A DNA stretch of 13,799 nt from Nitrososphaeraceae archaeon (GTDB lineage Archaea; Thermoproteota; Nitrososphaeria; Nitrososphaerales; Nitrosopumilaceae): NCBI GenBank assembly GCA_025922755.1, contig JAICHE010000011.1, positions 1 to 13,799 on the forward strand, given 5' to 3'. The notes under the pieces were generated by a model that saw only the letters and a list, made by a program, of their open reading frames with translations, was not told where the DNA came from and made no database searches. Below are positions 12,405-13,799 of the stretch, one piece after another; the stretch's first letter is position 1, and each line of letters starts with the position of its first letter. The position numbers were made by a program, and so were the translations under genes.

Positions 12405-13799
12405 CTAATTTAGAGAATCTTTAGTTTTGAAGACTCTCTTAAAGTAGTCTGATTGCTCCTTTGGCTCTTCCAAATCATTATTGATTCCTGCTAGTTTTTT
12501 GGCTAGATTCTTTTTGTATCCAAGTTGCATTTGTCTTTGAATTTGTATTCTTTGAGCTTGTGGTGAACCTGCTCCATGCATGGACTCTGTAAGATATCCT
12601 ACTGCGTTTCTTCCCATAGTCATATTCTCTATTAATCTAAGAATTCGCATTCTGTTTTCAACATCTGCTCCCTTCCTTCCTGCAAGATATTTTTTGAGTA
12701 ATGGTCCTGCTTCTGGATGTCTAAAGTCTTTTTCTGATGGTAGTGTTACCACCAGACCTCCTGCAATGTCTTGGGCTAATCTACTGATTTCATATGGGAA
12801 TCTTGTAACATTATGTTTGCATACTTGAGCAAGCATATCGTCATTAAGAAAAACGCCTGATTTCATTTGGTGACCTTGATACGAAGAGGCAATTCCTGCC
12901 GCAAAGATTGTTTCATTGAGGTGAGTCATTTCAATAATTTTATCTTTAATGTGAGAGACTTTTGGTATTCCATTGTAATCGGCAATTGCTGCAGCCGCGC
13001 CAATTAGAACATCACCAAGTCCTGTCTTGCAGACATAGCTGCGTCTATGATAACAAGTAAACCGCTCTACTAACATAGATGCGAATTCGTATTCACCATT
13101 CATGAAAACTTTATCCCAAGGAATGAATACTCTATCTAAAATTATTAGTGCCTCTTGGCCACCATATTTGGCATTTCCGTCATCGATATCTCCTTCTTCC
13201 ATACTTCTGGTATCGCAAGATTGTCTACCGTAAATGTAAGTCACACCCTTTGCATCCGCTGGAATTGCTCCAACTATGGCCCATGCTTTATCATTTTCTG
13301 TTAGCCTTATTGTTGGCATTAAGATAATCCAATGAGAGTTTATACATCCTGTTTGGTGTGCTTTTGCGCCTGAAACATAGATACCATTTTCATCTTGGTC
13401 TACAATTCTTGTAAACAAGTCTGGATCTTCTTGTTCTGCAGGTCCTTTGCTTCGGTCACCCTTGGGGTCAGTCATTGCACCACCTATTACCAGGTTTTCT
13501 TTTTGTACCATTTTTACAAATTCTAAAAATCTTTTGTGGTATTCGGTTCCATGTTTTTCATCAATTTCAAATGTAGTAGAATGCAAAGCACTCATTGCAT
13601 CCATTCCAACACATCTTTGAAAACAAGTGCCGGTGTTCTGACCAAGTTTTCTTTGCATTTTATTTTGTAAAACTAGGTCCTGTGCACTTTCTGCTATGTG
13701 TAAGAATCTGTTTACTTGTAATCCTGTTATTGATGATTGAGCAGAAGCAAGTTCTTCCTCCCTAACTGCAAGGTCGTATGTTTCTGCAACTGCATTAAT
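12405..13799 (-). CDS. 4-Hydroxybutyryl-CoA dehydratase, N-terminus beyond the window
   Basis: Converts 4-hydroxybutyryl-CoA to crotonyl-CoA using FAD and a [4Fe-4S] cluster. In thaumarchaea this is a key step of the 3-hydroxypropionate/4-hydroxybutyrate CO2-fixation cycle. The frame stays open to the window edge, so 464 residues are visible and about 40 are missing compared with the clostridial enzyme. The ATG at 13658 is internal, since family-like sequence (INAVAETYDL ... LVLQNK) precedes it. Seen motifs are TCFQRCVGMD with the C-x3-C cluster ligands, GAMTDPKGDR, GAKAHQTG, YGRQSCDTR, CYHRRSYVCKTGLGD with a His and Cys ligand pair, and TESMHGAGSPQAQR near the end. The spacing of the last pair is H-x5-C. 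Confidence 0.95.
   Translation of the reverse strand: MNAVAETYDLAVREEELASAQSSITGLQVNRFLHIAESAQDLVLQNKMQRKLGQNTGTCFQRCVGMDAMSALHSTTFEIDEKHGTEYHKRFLEFVKMVQKENLVIGGAMTDPKGDRSKGPAEQEDPDLFTRIVDQDENGIYVSGAKAHQTGCINSHWIILMPTIRLTENDKAWAIVGAIPADAKGVTYIYGRQSCDTRSMEEGDIDDGNAKYGGQEALIILDRVFIPWDKVFMNGEYEFASMLVERFTCYHRRSYVCKTGLGDVLIGAAAAIADYNGIPKVSHIKDKIIEMTHLNETIFAAGIASSYQGHQMKSGVFLNDDMLAQVCKHNVTRFPYEISRLAQDIAGGLVVTLPSEKDFRHPEAGPLLKKYLAGRKGADVENRMRILRLIENMTMGRNAVGYLTESMHGAGSPQAQRIQIQRQMQLGYKKNLAKKLAGINNDLEEPKEQSDYFKRVFKTKDSLN

Noticed and set aside
12405..13658. A 417-aa dehydratase starting at ATG 13658
   Set aside because: Family-like sequence stays in frame upstream to the window edge, so this Met is internal and the gene is truncated by the window.
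1..13799. Mobile elements, CRISPR arrays, prophage
   Set aside because: I saw no transposase or integrase motifs, no regularly spaced repeats and no att-like duplication beside the tRNA-Ala gene.

Overview
The window looks like a piece of chromosome from an ammonia-oxidising archaeon of the Nitrosopumilus type (Thaumarchaeota/Nitrososphaerota). It is AT-rich. It encodes archaeal information-processing proteins (an LSm protein and ribosomal protein L37e), a Sec11-type signal peptidase with a catalytic His, several short-leader archaeal promoters, and 4-hydroxybutyryl-CoA dehydratase, the key enzyme of the 3-hydroxypropionate/4-hydroxybutyrate CO2-fixation cycle. I see no insertion sequence, prophage or CRISPR array. 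Assignments come from motifs read by eye, without database searches.

Left part (1-2961, + strand): the end of an unidentified gene overlaps a creatininase-family amidohydrolase by ATGA. A promoter then precedes a tight cluster: LSm, ribosomal protein L37e (55 aa), an unknown membrane-anchored coiled-coil protein, and ribose-5-phosphate isomerase A (rpiA). The last two genes start directly on the preceding stop codon. rpiA is interrupted by a -1 frameshift in an A7 run; the rest of the protein follows intact in the other frame.

Middle part (2958-8192, - strand): a secreted Met/His-rich protein (probably metal-binding, copper being the natural guess), a dihydropyrimidinase/hydantoinase-like amidohydrolase, a large membrane sensor histidine kinase with an extracytoplasmic sensor, HAMP and PAS domains, and a stand-alone receiver-domain response regulator. 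The regulator lies upstream of the kinase and has a TATA box placed for a leaderless transcript.

Right part (8360-13799): tRNA-Ala(CGC) with the G3-U70 identity pair and encoded CCA, followed by three genes whose products all end in the same C-x2-C-x10-C-x2-C zinc ribbon, one of them also with a PRC-barrel. Between these lie a frameshifted small gene, a mostly non-coding stretch and a thioredoxin. Then come a signal peptidase, a 42-aa protein with eight cysteines, and the 4-hydroxybutyryl-CoA dehydratase gene, which runs off the window end.

The best candidates for something new are the rpiA slippery site, the Met/His-rich secreted protein, the eight-Cys microprotein, and the group of unknown zinc-ribbon proteins.
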